NCBI GenBank assembly: GCA_045658645.1
Contig: JAZOVJ010000001.1
Location: 1-33,673 of the forward strand
DNA length: 33,673 nt
DNA from: UBA1738 sp045658645
Lineage (GTDB): Bacteria; Bacillota; Clostridia; UBA1381
Direction of reading: 5' to 3'
Shown here: positions 22,856 to 31,365 of the stretch, piece by piece
Layout of the letters: each line of letters opens with the position of its first letter
How positions within the stretch are numbered: the stretch's first letter is position 1
Notes under the pieces: generated by a model
The model's database searches: none
What the model was told of the DNA's origin: nothing
The model's input: only the letters and a program-made list of their open reading frames with translations
Position numbers and translations under genes: made by a program

Positions 22856-23902
22856 ATGAAAAATAGGAATTTAATTTTAAAGTTAGATAAAGAAAAGCAT
22901 CTTAATAAAAATGAGTGGGTAAGCCTTTTTGAAACTGCGGATGGAGAGGATAGGGAGTTGGCTCGAAGGCTTGCACAAAAAACAGCAAAAGCGCAGTTTG
23001 GAAACAAGATTTATATGCGAGGTCTTATTGAGATTTCAAATATCTGCAAAAACGATTGTCTGTACTGCGGAATACGAAAGTCGAATTGCAAAGTGTCACG
23101 TTATCGTATGAATAAAGAGGATATTTTTGAGTGTTGCGCTGTCGGGTATGAGCGTGGATTTCGCACCTTTGTTCTGCAGGGCGGTGAAGACGGGTATTTC
23201 ACTGATGACGTTTTAGCGGAAATTGTGTCGGGAATAAAGGCAAAGTATCCTGATTGTGCCATAACCTTATCTTTGGGAGAACGAACCAGGGAAAGCTATG
23301 AAAAACTGTATAAGGCAGGCGCCGACAGGTACCTGCTTCGCCACGAAACAGCAACAAAGGAGCATTATGAGAAGCTGCACCCTGAAAATCTATCTTTCAA
23401 AAACAGAATGGAATGCCTTTTAAATCTTAAAGAAATTGGGTTTCAGACGGGTTGCGGTATGATGATAGGCTCGCCGTATCAGACGGCAGAAAATCTGGCG
23501 GAGGATATGTTGTTTTTGGAAGAGTTCAAACCGCATATGATAGGAATCGGCCCATTTTTGCCGGCGGAAAATACGCCGTTCGAAAAGGAAAATGCAGGGA
23601 CATTGGAGGAAACACTTTTCGTGTTAAGCCTGGTAAGAATAATGCTTCCGCCGGTTTTGTTGCCCGCAACAACGGCACTTGGAACTCTGGCAAAAAGCGG
23701 ACGCCAGCAGGCGATTTTGTCCGGCGCAAATGTTATGATGCCAAACATTTCTCCAACCAAGAACAGAAAAAATTATGCGCTGTATAACGACAAAATCGGA
23801 ACAGGCGAGGATGCGGAAAAAAGTGTGGAAAACGTGGTTAATTCATTAAAAGAGATAGGATACGAGCCAACGGTTGCGCGTGGCGACTATAAGGAAATTT
23901 AA
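22856..23902 (+). CDS. hydE: [FeFe]-hydrogenase H-cluster radical-SAM maturase HydE
   Basis: HydE works with HydF and HydG to build the catalytic H-cluster of [FeFe] hydrogenases. The 348-aa protein has the radical-SAM motif C64, C68, C71 in ISNICKNDCLYCG, and the HydE-typical stretches RGLIEISN, FVLQGGEDG, LRHETA, LHPENLSFKNR and TGCGMMIGSPYQT. BioB-like and PylB-like relatives share the fold, but these segments favour HydE. The gene is monocistronic, with no hydF, hydG or hydrogenase gene nearby. The GAGG site is 12 nt from the ATG, rather far. It implies a hydrogen-producing or hydrogen-consuming anaerobe. Confidence 0.92.
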   Translation: MKNRNLILKLDKEKHLNKNEWVSLFETADGEDRELARRLAQKTAKAQFGNKIYMRGLIEISNICKNDCLYCGIRKSNCKVSRYRMNKEDIFECCAVGYERGFRTFVLQGGEDGYFTDDVLAEIVSGIKAKYPDCAITLSLGERTRESYEKLYKAGADRYLLRHETATKEHYEKLHPENLSFKNRMECLLNLKEIGFQTGCGMMIGSPYQTAENLAEDMLFLEEFKPHMIGIGPFLPAENTPFEKENAGTLEETLFVLSLVRIMLPPVLLPATTALGTLAKSGRQQAILSGANVMMPNISPTKNRKNYALYNDKIGTGEDAEKSVENVVNSLKEIGYEPTVARGDYKEI

Positions 23903-23927
23903 AAAGAGGGCAAAGCCCTCTTTTTTT
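23901..23927. terminator. Bidirectional terminator between hydE and holA
   Basis: AAAAAGAGGGC pairs with GCCCTCTTTTT around AAA, with A and T runs on both sides, between the convergent genes. Confidence 0.9.
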
Positions 23928-24936
23928 ATTGGTTATTCATACATTCGAAAATATATTGCAAAAGTGCGGTCCATTCATCAATTTTACCCTGCTTTATTTT
24001 AAAGTCGCACTCACCTGCGGCACAAATCCTGTCCTCCAAAAACGAGGCGGAAAAATTCTTTGCGCCTTCAATATATTTTTTCGCAATAAACGGCGCAAGT
24101 TTAAGCCTGCTTGCCACCACATCATATGACAGACCTTCGTCTAAAAGAAGCTTGCAATAAAGCATCTTATCAAATGCGGAAAATAGCAGATAAAGCACGT
24201 TAAACGCCGATTCCTTGTTTTCTTTCATCTGCATAATAATAGACAAAACCTTGTCGCCATTTCCTTGCATAAGCCCGTCTGTGATGTCAAAAACAACGAT
24301 GGAAAGCGGTTTTGAAACCACTTTATCGATGTCACTTTTATAGATTTCGTCACCGCAATAGTCTAAAAGCTTTGAAAGTTCGTTTTTTACGTTTGCGATA
24401 CCGGGGTCACACATAGCAACAAGATAATCGGCGGCGTCCTTTGAAATCTTCTTGCCTGCCTTTTGCGCTTCACGTGCCACCCATGCGGAAACCTCGTAGT
24501 CCTTCATATACGAAAACTCAACCGCAAGCCCGTTCTTAGCCAAAGCCTTATATAAAGCGCCACGCTTGTCCGCCTCCTGCTCGTCAAAAATCAGCAGGAC
24601 ATAATCAGGAATGTCAGGCAGGCGCTCAAGCCAGAACTCCTTGACTTCCTCGGTGGCCTTTTTGAAAATGCCGCTGTTTTTTATGACCACCAGCTTTTTT
24701 TCGGACATCATAGGGAATGAGTTCAGGGCATCGTCAACCTTTTCGGAAACGGCATCTTTTGCATCTAAAAAGATATAGTTAAAATCGGCAAAACCGCCGT
24801 CCGGTACAAAGGACATCATCTTTTCAAGATACATATCCTTGACAAAAACTTCCTCGCCAAAAAACAGGTACAGGTTACCTGTTTCTCCTGTTTTAATCTG
24901 TTGTTTTAGGGTAAGGAAGCTGTCCTCTTTTGCCAT
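23926..24936 (-). CDS. holA: DNA polymerase III subunit delta
   Basis: The delta subunit opens the beta clamp as part of the clamp loader. The 336-aa protein has the HolA layout: N-terminal AAA+-like fold (LYLFFGEEVFVKDMYLEKM), then the LVVIKNSGIF strand, the SKLLDYCGDEI linker and a C-terminal helical collar. It directly follows comEC, as in many Firmicutes. Two ATGs are possible; the one at 24942 overlaps the comEC stop (ATGA) but lies only 1 nt after the GGAG, so I choose ATG 24936 at 7 nt. Confidence 0.94.
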   Translation of the reverse strand: MAKEDSFLTLKQQIKTGETGNLYLFFGEEVFVKDMYLEKMMSFVPDGGFADFNYIFLDAKDAVSEKVDDALNSFPMMSEKKLVVIKNSGIFKKATEEVKEFWLERLPDIPDYVLLIFDEQEADKRGALYKALAKNGLAVEFSYMKDYEVSAWVAREAQKAGKKISKDAADYLVAMCDPGIANVKNELSKLLDYCGDEIYKSDIDKVVSKPLSIVVFDITDGLMQGNGDKVLSIIMQMKENKESAFNVLYLLFSAFDKMLYCKLLLDEGLSYDVVASRLKLAPFIAKKYIEGAKNFSASFLEDRICAAGECDFKIKQGKIDEWTALLQYIFECMNNQ

Positions 24937-24938
24937 TT

Positions 24939-27254
24939 TCATTCTCCTTTCAGGGTTTTATAAGTAAAAGTCCCGTCTTTTTTTATTTTAAATCGTATAT
25001 CGCCCGACTTATCGGTGCGAAGAACCTCAGCATCGCACATCTTCAGTCGGTACATCACCTCATTTGACGGATGGTTATAAGAATTATTCTCGCCAACGCT
25101 GATTACGGCGTATGCGGGGCTTGTATGCTCAAGGAATTCTTTTGAAGTTGACGTATTTGAACCGTGGTGAGCCACTTTCAGAATGTCCACATCCTGAGGA
25201 TAGTCAGCATTCATATCATTGTTTGAATCGCCTGTAAAAAGTGCGGAAAAGTTGCCATATGTCACGTGTGCAACCAAAGATGTATCGTTTAAATCATCGC
25301 TTAAAAGCTGAGTGCTGTCAGGCGCAATAAAGGTGAGTTTCAAGCCTGATTTAAAAACTATCTCATCTGTTGCCGATAAATATTCAACAGCTATGTCCTT
25401 TTCTTCTGCTATTTTAAGAAGCTCTTTGTGATACTGGTTGGCCTTTAAAGCGTAAGGCATAACTATGGTTTTTATATTAAGATTTTCTGCTGCAGCAATA
25501 ATTCCTTCAATGTGGTCCTTGTGAGCGTGGGAAACTATTGCCACATCTATATTGCAAAAACCGTGTGAAGTTAAATAGGGAAGATATACACGTTCACCGA
25601 TGTTATATCCCGATGTATAATCAGCAGAACCTCCTCCGTCTATCAGCACAGTTTCGCCACCGGAAGTGTGAAGCACAGCTCCATCGCCCTGACCAACGTT
25701 CACAAAATATATAAAAAGTGTATTGTAGTCATAAGTAAGGACAGAGGAAAAGATAATTCCCAGTGCCAGAGTAAGAATGACGGCGGTTTTTTGTGTCTTG
25801 AATTCACGCTTTAAAAACTTCAGGAACACCCACCATAAAATGTAAAATGCAATTATTTCCCAAAGCATTGGCGTTCTTGCGGATATATAGTAGGCGGGCA
25901 ATTTCTCTGCAAGATAAACAAGACGTGCCATTAAGGTCATAATTTTGTCTGTGACAGGGAACAGTATCGGTGATGTGCCAAAAAGTCCAAGATTTAAAAG
26001 CATAAAGGGTGACGTTATAATTACAAACATTATTATCGGCATTAAAAACGTCATAAACAAGGTGGCATATACCGAAACTCCGCCAAAAAGGTATGCCGAA
26101 AGGGGCAGAGTGCCTAAAACAAATATTACCCATAAGGTTAAAAGATTTGCAAGAAAGTACTTATACGGGAAGTTGTGCTTGTTTAAGGTGTGGTAAAACC
26201 TGTCATATATAGGCGCATAGGAAAGATAAACAATCACAGTTGATGCGCAGGACATCACAAAACCCGAGTTAAAACACAACAACGGGTCGAGAATTGTGAC
26301 AGCAAGTACAATTTTGGATAGTATATCAATCTTGTTGGAAAACCCGAAAAGTTGTTTTCTTATTATCACAAAAGCGCACAGCATTGCGGCTTTAAGAATT
26401 GTTGCCGATGAGCTGTTAAAAAGCGCATACAAAAACACGAGCAGAACAATAACGAAATCCCGATTCTTCCTGCAAAATGGCAGCAAACCTGCTAATAAGA
26501 ATATCAGGGAAATATGTATGAACGGTGTGTAGAGTGAGCGGTAAATCCCTGTTTTCATCAATAAATCAAGGTAATCCCCTGGAAATCCGCTCTTGTTCCC
26601 TGTAACGATTGATTTTAAGAATGCAGAGTTGATGCCGCAAAAGTAAGTATCTATGGTTGTATTGGCAAGATGGCGTGCTTTTCCTGCCAAAAATTCGGGC
26701 AAAACTGAAAATGCAACACCTGTCTTTCGGATTTCGTCTGCCCGAAGCCGTGCCAGAATGCCTTTCCCTTTGTAATACAGCGAAAAGTCAAACTCATTCT
26801 CGTTGTTTATTCCGTCTATTTCACGAAGAAATCCGGACGCAATAACCTTTGCGCCGAAATGAAAGTCTTCATTGGTATTTAAAAGTATCTTTTGGTGTGT
26901 TTTAAAAAATTTGTCCTGATAAGTAACCGAGCTTAATTTCAGAACATATCGTTTAGAATCGCTTTCGGTTGCTTCTGCCGATGAATATATAACGCCTTCT
27001 ACTGTGACGTATTTTTCGGGAAATTCGTATAAAAGTTTGTTTTGGGTTTCGCCGAAGTACCGAAAAGAGCCGAACAAAAGCACAAATGAAAGGAGAAATA
27101 TGTTCCATTTTGGCGTGCGTTTTATGACCGACAAAAGTAACGCCGTAATAAACACAAAAAGTGAAATGAATAAGACGGCGGACATGTCCAGTGTTTTTGA
27201 GAGAACTATGCCAAGAATATAGAAAATACAAACAATCATATATTCAGAAAACAT
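24939..27254 (-). CDS. comEC: DNA internalization channel protein ComEC/Rec2
   Basis: ComEC carries single-stranded DNA across the membrane during natural transformation. The 771-aa protein has an N-terminal DUF4131 part, a Competence domain with about eight helices (residues ~220-500), and a C-terminal metallo-beta-lactamase domain beginning VNVGQGDGAVLH with HAHKDH near residue 575, which may trim the incoming strand. All three domains are present and intact. comEA is not adjacent. GGAGGG precedes ATG 27254 and a promoter lies at 27284-27312. Whether the organism is transformable is unknown. Confidence 0.95.
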   Translation of the reverse strand: MFSEYMIVCIFYILGIVLSKTLDMSAVLFISLFVFITALLLSVIKRTPKWNIFLLSFVLLFGSFRYFGETQNKLLYEFPEKYVTVEGVIYSSAEATESDSKRYVLKLSSVTYQDKFFKTHQKILLNTNEDFHFGAKVIASGFLREIDGINNENEFDFSLYYKGKGILARLRADEIRKTGVAFSVLPEFLAGKARHLANTTIDTYFCGINSAFLKSIVTGNKSGFPGDYLDLLMKTGIYRSLYTPFIHISLIFLLAGLLPFCRKNRDFVIVLLVFLYALFNSSSATILKAAMLCAFVIIRKQLFGFSNKIDILSKIVLAVTILDPLLCFNSGFVMSCASTVIVYLSYAPIYDRFYHTLNKHNFPYKYFLANLLTLWVIFVLGTLPLSAYLFGGVSVYATLFMTFLMPIIMFVIITSPFMLLNLGLFGTSPILFPVTDKIMTLMARLVYLAEKLPAYYISARTPMLWEIIAFYILWWVFLKFLKREFKTQKTAVILTLALGIIFSSVLTYDYNTLFIYFVNVGQGDGAVLHTSGGETVLIDGGGSADYTSGYNIGERVYLPYLTSHGFCNIDVAIVSHAHKDHIEGIIAAAENLNIKTIVMPYALKANQYHKELLKIAEEKDIAVEYLSATDEIVFKSGLKLTFIAPDSTQLLSDDLNDTSLVAHVTYGNFSALFTGDSNNDMNADYPQDVDILKVAHHGSNTSTSKEFLEHTSPAYAVISVGENNSYNHPSNEVMYRLKMCDAEVLRTDKSGDIRFKIKKDGTFTYKTLKGE

Positions 27255-27283
27255 GGTATCCCTCCAGTATAGGCTATGAGTTT

Positions 27284-27312
27284 ATTGTAACATAAAATCT
27301 CAAAAAGTGCAA
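27284..27312 (-). promoter_or_regulatory. Sigma-A promoter of comEC-holA
   Basis: Minus strand: TTGCAC (27312-27307), a 17-bp spacer and TACAAT (27289-27284). Confidence 0.55.
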
Positions 27313-27313
27313 A

Positions 27314-27345
27314 CAAAAAAACCGTCTCTTTTGAAAGAGACGGTT
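27314..27345 (-). terminator. Terminator of the NlpC/P60 gene
   Basis: An 11-bp perfect stem (27320-27330 with 27335-27345) with a 4-nt loop, followed on the minus strand by a T-run. The comEC promoter begins directly after it. Confidence 0.88.
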
Positions 27346-27358
27346 AAGTTTTGTCTAA

Positions 27359-28696
27359 TCAGAGAACTCGCTTTGCGCCAACGTACTTAAGTGAGCCTGA
27401 AAGTGATGCGAGTGACTGATAGCATACTCTCTTGCCGGCGCGCGGTGCGTGGATAACCTGACCGTTTCCGGCGTAAATCGCAACGTGAGAGATACCGCTT
27501 CCTCTTGAGAAGAATACAAGGTCTCCCGGCTGAAGATTTGCCTTGGAAACAGATGTACCATATCCGTACTGTGAGCTTGATGAACGTGAAATAGACACGC
27601 CAAGCTTTCTTAATGAATACTGAACAAGACCTGAACAGTCAAAGCCTGATGGCGATGTTCCGCCGTAAACATATTTTGTGCCGATGTACTTTGATGCTTG
27701 CGCAACAAGTGCAGAACCGCTTGCAGAACCGCCGGCAGAAACAGAAACGCTCTTGGCTTTGCCTGATTTTGATGAAGAATTGTTCACCTTTGCCTCTGTA
27801 ATCTGCTTCACATTAGCAGTTTTAACATATCCGATTTCGTTTGTGGCAGAAACTATGATTTTTGTCCAGTTAGAACCGCCGCTTATTATCTTACAGTTTG
27901 CACCGTTTGCAAGTGATGTAAGTGTTTCGCTTTCGGTGCTTGGCAAAAGCTTAACCAAAACAACTGATTCTTTAGTTGTAATCTTTGCATTCTTAGCGAT
28001 CGAGAAAATGCGAACACTTCTTTTTGCATTAACTTCTGCACGGTTAACCATATCGCCGATTGTAATGTTATCAGCTAAGACGTAACCAATGTCATAATTG
28101 TCGCCAAAGTAAACCTTGTGCCAGCCGTTATCTGTAGTTTCAAGAACAGTAACCTTTGAGCCTGCGCCTACAAGGTCTAAAATCAAAGAATTTGAATCTG
28201 CAAGACCATGCACGTTTGAGCTTACGTTAACTGTACCGTTTTGATACATAACAGATGCAAGAAGAACTTCCTTTACCTCTGAGTAGTCAAGGGTAACAAA
28301 TTCCGCCTTAACATAGCCTTTGTATCCGTCTGTTTCAACCTGGAACCAGTCGCGGTCACAACTTAAAATTTTAATTGGTGTTCCAACGTCCAGAACGTCA
28401 AGAATTGTGCTTTCTGTGTCAGCTGCGGCACGAAGATTAATGTTGCCGCCGTCTTTAGTCAAAATAAAAGCATCTTTTCCGGCAAACATTAAAAAGTCAT
28501 TGGAAAAGAGTGCAAAGTTTTCTGTTTCGCCCTCTCCGTCACCCGGCAAAACTGCAGGAGCGGAAGAGATTACTCTGGTTTCCTGAGTAAGCTTGTTCGC
28601 TGCAACCTGTGAAAAGTTTACCGCCTGATGAGCAGCCAGCGAACCCACTAACGATACTGCAAATAATGCAACTATCGTGTGTTTTAAGTTCCTCAT
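27359..28696 (-). CDS. Secreted SH3b-NlpC/P60 peptidoglycan endopeptidase
   Basis: This 445-aa cell-wall hydrolase begins with a signal peptide (about residues 1-32). Three bacterial SH3 domains follow (about 76-135, 147-200 and 235-300), which bind peptidoglycan, then a Ser/Gly/Lys-rich linker and a C-terminal NlpC/P60 domain of about 115 residues. The catalytic Cys is in FDCSGLVQYSLRK and the His in GISHVAIYAG, with HAPRAGKR after it. Such enzymes cut D-glutamyl-meso-DAP-type links in stem peptides. It is a single-gene unit with its own near-perfect promoter and terminator. Confidence 0.93.
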   Translation of the reverse strand: MRNLKHTIVALFAVSLVGSLAAHQAVNFSQVAANKLTQETRVISSAPAVLPGDGEGETENFALFSNDFLMFAGKDAFILTKDGGNINLRAAADTESTILDVLDVGTPIKILSCDRDWFQVETDGYKGYVKAEFVTLDYSEVKEVLLASVMYQNGTVNVSSNVHGLADSNSLILDLVGAGSKVTVLETTDNGWHKVYFGDNYDIGYVLADNITIGDMVNRAEVNAKRSVRIFSIAKNAKITTKESVVLVKLLPSTESETLTSLANGANCKIISGGSNWTKIIVSATNEIGYVKTANVKQITEAKVNNSSSKSGKAKSVSVSAGGSASGSALVAQASKYIGTKYVYGGTSPSGFDCSGLVQYSLRKLGVSISRSSSSQYGYGTSVSKANLQPGDLVFFSRGSGISHVAIYAGNGQVIHAPRAGKRVCYQSLASLSGSLKYVGAKRVL

Positions 28697-28737
28697 TATA
28701 AGCCTCCTAAAAATTGTTTCTAAAATGTTACGAAATT

Positions 28738-28766
28738 ATTATAACACAAAGAAACTAATTTGTCAA
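28738..28766 (-). promoter_or_regulatory. Perfect-consensus promoter of the NlpC/P60 gene
   Basis: Minus strand: TTGACA (28766-28761), a 17-bp spacer and TATAAT (28743-28738). Confidence 0.8.
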
Positions 28767-28954
28767 ATTTTTTTAACAATTTTTTAAAATTTAGACAAGG
28801 GTAGAACGCATAAATGGCGTGGTTGTGCGGTTGTGCGGTTTAATAAATATTGTAAAAATTAGATTTTTTGTTAAAAACAAGCGGTTTTAACGTGTGAATT
28901 TGTTACAAATAGTAATAAATAAATTAAAAAAGTTACGTCACTTTAAAATTTTGA
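28767..28954. other. AT-rich intergenic stretch
   Basis: No gene is visible between the divergent NlpC/P60 promoter and the tRNA-Leu promoter. The only feature I see is a small direct repeat of GTTGTGCG (around 28822-28837) in otherwise AT-rich DNA. Confidence 0.6.
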
Positions 28955-28983
28955 TTGACAAACTGTGGAAAGTGTTATATAAT
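28955..28983 (+). promoter_or_regulatory. Perfect-consensus promoter of tRNA-Leu
   Basis: TTGACA (28955-28960), a 17-bp spacer and TATAAT (28978-28983), 18 bp before the tRNA. Confidence 0.88.
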
Positions 28984-29001
28984 AGATAGGCAGTTGAATT
29001 T

Positions 29002-29088
29002 GCCGCTGTGATGGAATTGGCAGACGTGCGAGACTCAAAATCTCGTGGTAGTGATACCGTGTCGGTTCGACCCCGACCAGCGGCACCA
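29002..29088 (+). tRNA. tRNA-Leu(CAA)
   Basis: An 87-nt class II tRNA with a long variable arm, acceptor stem GCCGCTG/CAGCGGC, anticodon CAA at 29036-29038 in the loop CTCAAAA, and encoded CCA. Reads UUG. Stand-alone gene. Confidence 0.96.
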
Positions 29089-29090
29089 GA

Positions 29091-29120
29091 AAAAAGCACT
29101 TCTTCGGAAGTGCTTTTTTT
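29091..29120 (+). terminator. Terminator of tRNA-Leu
   Basis: AAAAAGCACTTC pairs with GAAGTGCTTTTT around a TTCG loop, followed by further T residues. Confidence 0.92.
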
Positions 29121-29172
29121 GTTGAAATCAAAGTAAATAATTTTGCATAAACGAAGTTGACATTTCACTAAT

Positions 29173-29212
29173 GATAAAAAAATAAAAACCCGACTCTTTC
29201 GAGTCGGGTTTT
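29173..29212 (-). terminator. Terminator of gap
   Basis: A 12-bp perfect stem (29185-29196 with 29201-29212) and a 4-nt loop, followed on the minus strand by T-rich sequence. Confidence 0.9.
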
Positions 29213-29225
29213 AAAATGCATTAAC

Positions 29226-30257
29226 TTAGTTAAGTTCTGCGAAGTACTTAATTGTTCTAACCATCTGTGATGTGTATGAGTTTTCGTTGTCATACCAAGA
29301 AACAACCTGAACTTCGTAAAGGTCATCAGAAACCTTTGATACCATTGTCTGAGTAGCATCAAATAGTGAACCGTATCTCATACCGATAACGTCTGAAGAA
29401 ACGATTTCATCTTCGTTGTAGCCGAAGCTTTCTGAAGCTGCTGCCTTCATAGCTGCATTGATGCCTTCCTTAGTAACGTCTGTACCCTTAACAACAGCTG
29501 TAAGGATTGTTGTTGAACCTGTTGGAACAGGAACTCTCTGAGCTGAACCGATAAGCTTACCGTTAAGCTCTGGGATAACAAGACCGATAGCCTTTGCAGC
29601 ACCTGTTGAGTTAGGAACGATGTTTGCAGCACCTGCTCTTGCACGGCGAAGGTCACCCTTTCTGTGTGGACCGTCAAGAATCATCTGGTCGCCAGTATAT
29701 GCGTGGATTGTTGACATAATACCAGCCTGGATTGGTGCGTAATCGTTAAGAGCCTTAGCCATAGGAGCTAAGCAGTTTGTTGTACATGAAGCAGCAGAAA
29801 TAATCTTATCGTCTGCTGTTAGAATGTTTTCGTTAACGCTGTAAACAACTGTTGGAAGGTCATTTCCAGCTGGAGCTGAAATAACTACCTTCTTTGCACC
29901 TGCGTCAATGTGAGCCTGTGACTTTTCTTTTGAGCAGTAGAAGCCTGTACATTCAAGAACAACGTCTACTCCAATTTCTCCCCAAGGAAGATCCTTAGCG
30001 TCTTTTTCAGCATAGATTGTAATCTTCTTGCCGTCAACTGTAATTGAACCTTCGCCGGCTTCAACTGTGTGAAGACCTTCGCCGATTGCGCCACAGTAAC
30101 CACCCTGAGCTGTGTCATACTTCAAAAGATTAGCAAGCATTTTTGGATCTGTCAAATCGTTGATAGCAACAACTTCGTATCCTTCTGCACCGAACATCTG
30201 ACGGAATGCCAAACGACCGATACGACCAAAACCGTTAATTGCAACTTTAACTGCCAT
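29226..30257 (-). CDS. gap: Glyceraldehyde-3-phosphate dehydrogenase, type I
   Basis: This glycolytic enzyme converts glyceraldehyde 3-phosphate to 1,3-bisphosphoglycerate with NAD. The 343-aa protein has the NAD-binding start VKVAINGFGRIGRLAFRQ, an Asp (INDL) at about residue 34 that favours NAD over NADP, and the active-site Cys158 in SAASCTTNCLAP. The frame is open to 30302, but GGAGGAATT fixes the start at ATG 30257. Strong codon bias suggests high expression. It is alone, not with pgk-tpi. Confidence 0.97.
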   Translation of the reverse strand: MAVKVAINGFGRIGRLAFRQMFGAEGYEVVAINDLTDPKMLANLLKYDTAQGGYCGAIGEGLHTVEAGEGSITVDGKKITIYAEKDAKDLPWGEIGVDVVLECTGFYCSKEKSQAHIDAGAKKVVISAPAGNDLPTVVYSVNENILTADDKIISAASCTTNCLAPMAKALNDYAPIQAGIMSTIHAYTGDQMILDGPHRKGDLRRARAGAANIVPNSTGAAKAIGLVIPELNGKLIGSAQRVPVPTGSTTILTAVVKGTDVTKEGINAAMKAAASESFGYNEDEIVSSDVIGMRYGSLFDATQTMVSKVSDDLYEVQVVSWYDNENSYTSQMVRTIKYFAELN

Positions 30258-30321
30258 GTTAAAATTCCTCCAATACATATAATTTAAACAAGAAAAAACC
30301 ATTCCTTGCTTATTCTACTAT

Positions 30322-30350
30322 ATTTTACATCAAAAATGCAAAATATTCAA
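30322..30350 (-). promoter_or_regulatory. Sigma-A promoter of gap
   Basis: Minus strand: TTGAAT (30350-30345), a 17-bp spacer and TAAAAT (30327-30322). Confidence 0.6.
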
Positions 30351-30401
30351 GTACTATTCCGTTATTTTTTTCACATTTTTAGAAATTTACATAAAATTAC
30401 C

Positions 30402-30436
30402 AAAAAAAATGCTGCAAATACCACGATTTACAGCAT
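30402..30436 (-). terminator. Terminator of rsmA
   Basis: An 11-bp stem with one G-T pair (30409-30419 with 30426-30436), followed on the minus strand by eight T residues. Confidence 0.85.
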
Positions 30437-30454
30437 AAAAATCAATTTAAAAGA

Positions 30455-31315
30455 TTAAGCGTCAAGACCTTTTGTCTTCAGAGCATCGGCGATTTTGGCA
30501 AACTCTGAAAGTCCAAGCTTTTCACCCCGAACAGTTGGCTCAATGCCGACGCCAATAAGCAGGTCGGAAAGTGATTCTTTCCCGCAGGAAAATCCTGATG
30601 AAAGGCAGTTCAGAAGCGTTTTTCTTCGCTGTGCAAATGCTGCCTTTACAACTTTGAAGAATAGTTTTTCGTCAAGAACATCAACGTTTGGCTTGTCCTG
30701 AACTTCCATACAAAGTACGGCAGAATCTACTTTTGGGGCAGGGTAGAAGCTGCCTTTTGGAACGATGGTCACAAGCCTTGGGTTCGTGTAGTACTGGCAC
30801 AGAACACTGATTGCACCGTAGTCCTTCTTTCCCGGCTTTGACGCAATTCTTTCAGCAACCTCTTTTTGTACCATAACAACAATGTTTTTAATGGGTAACT
30901 TTTCCTCTATAAGCTTTGTGATGATTGGGGTTGTGATGTAGTATGGAAGGTTTGCGGCAACACTTATTCGCTTACCGCCGAATTCCTCGTCTATAAGAGC
31001 TTTAACATCGGTTTTTAAAATATCTTTTTCAATGATTTTCACATTGTCAAACTCGGCAAGCGTGTAATCAAGGACAGGGATAAGGCGCTTGTCAATCTCA
31101 ACAGAAACTACCTTTTTTCCTGTTTCGCAAAGACGCTTGGTAAGGACACCAAACCCGGGCCCTACTTCAAGAACGCCATCGTCTATATCAGCGGCATCTG
31201 CAATTTTGTCCAAAACCTGCGGGTCTAAAAGAAAGTTTTGCCCAAGTCCCTTTGAAAATCCGAAGTCAAACTGCTCCGCTATCTGCTTTATCACTTTTGG
31301 AGATGTTAATTCCAT
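30455..31315 (-). CDS. rsmA: 16S rRNA A1518/A1519 dimethyltransferase
   Basis: RsmA (KsgA) dimethylates the two adjacent adenines in the 3' hairpin of 16S rRNA late in 30S assembly. The 286-aa protein has the SAM motif VLEVGPGFGVLTKRL, an acidic Glu in VEIDKRL, the catalytic NLPYYITTPI near residue 125 and the Phe/Pro-rich GSFYPAPKVDSAV. It lies downstream of a yabE-like gene, as in Bacillus (yabE-rnmV-ksgA), but rnmV is absent. A terminator separates the two genes, so part of its transcription must come from read-through or from a promoter I could not identify. Confidence 0.97.
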   Translation of the reverse strand: MELTSPKVIKQIAEQFDFGFSKGLGQNFLLDPQVLDKIADAADIDDGVLEVGPGFGVLTKRLCETGKKVVSVEIDKRLIPVLDYTLAEFDNVKIIEKDILKTDVKALIDEEFGGKRISVAANLPYYITTPIITKLIEEKLPIKNIVVMVQKEVAERIASKPGKKDYGAISVLCQYYTNPRLVTIVPKGSFYPAPKVDSAVLCMEVQDKPNVDVLDEKLFFKVVKAAFAQRRKTLLNCLSSGFSCGKESLSDLLIGVGIEPTVRGEKLGLSEFAKIADALKTKGLDA

Positions 31316-31334
31316 ATAAAATCCTCACTTTTAT

Positions 31335-31364
31335 AAAAAATGAGGATGATTAAATCATCCTCAT
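31335..31364 (-). terminator. Terminator between the yabE-like gene and rsmA
   Basis: ATGAGGATGATT and AATCATCCTCAT (31340-31351 and 31353-31364) form a nearly loopless 12-bp stem, followed on the minus strand by a T-run. It lies 20 bp before rsmA. Confidence 0.8.
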
Positions 31365-31365
31365 A

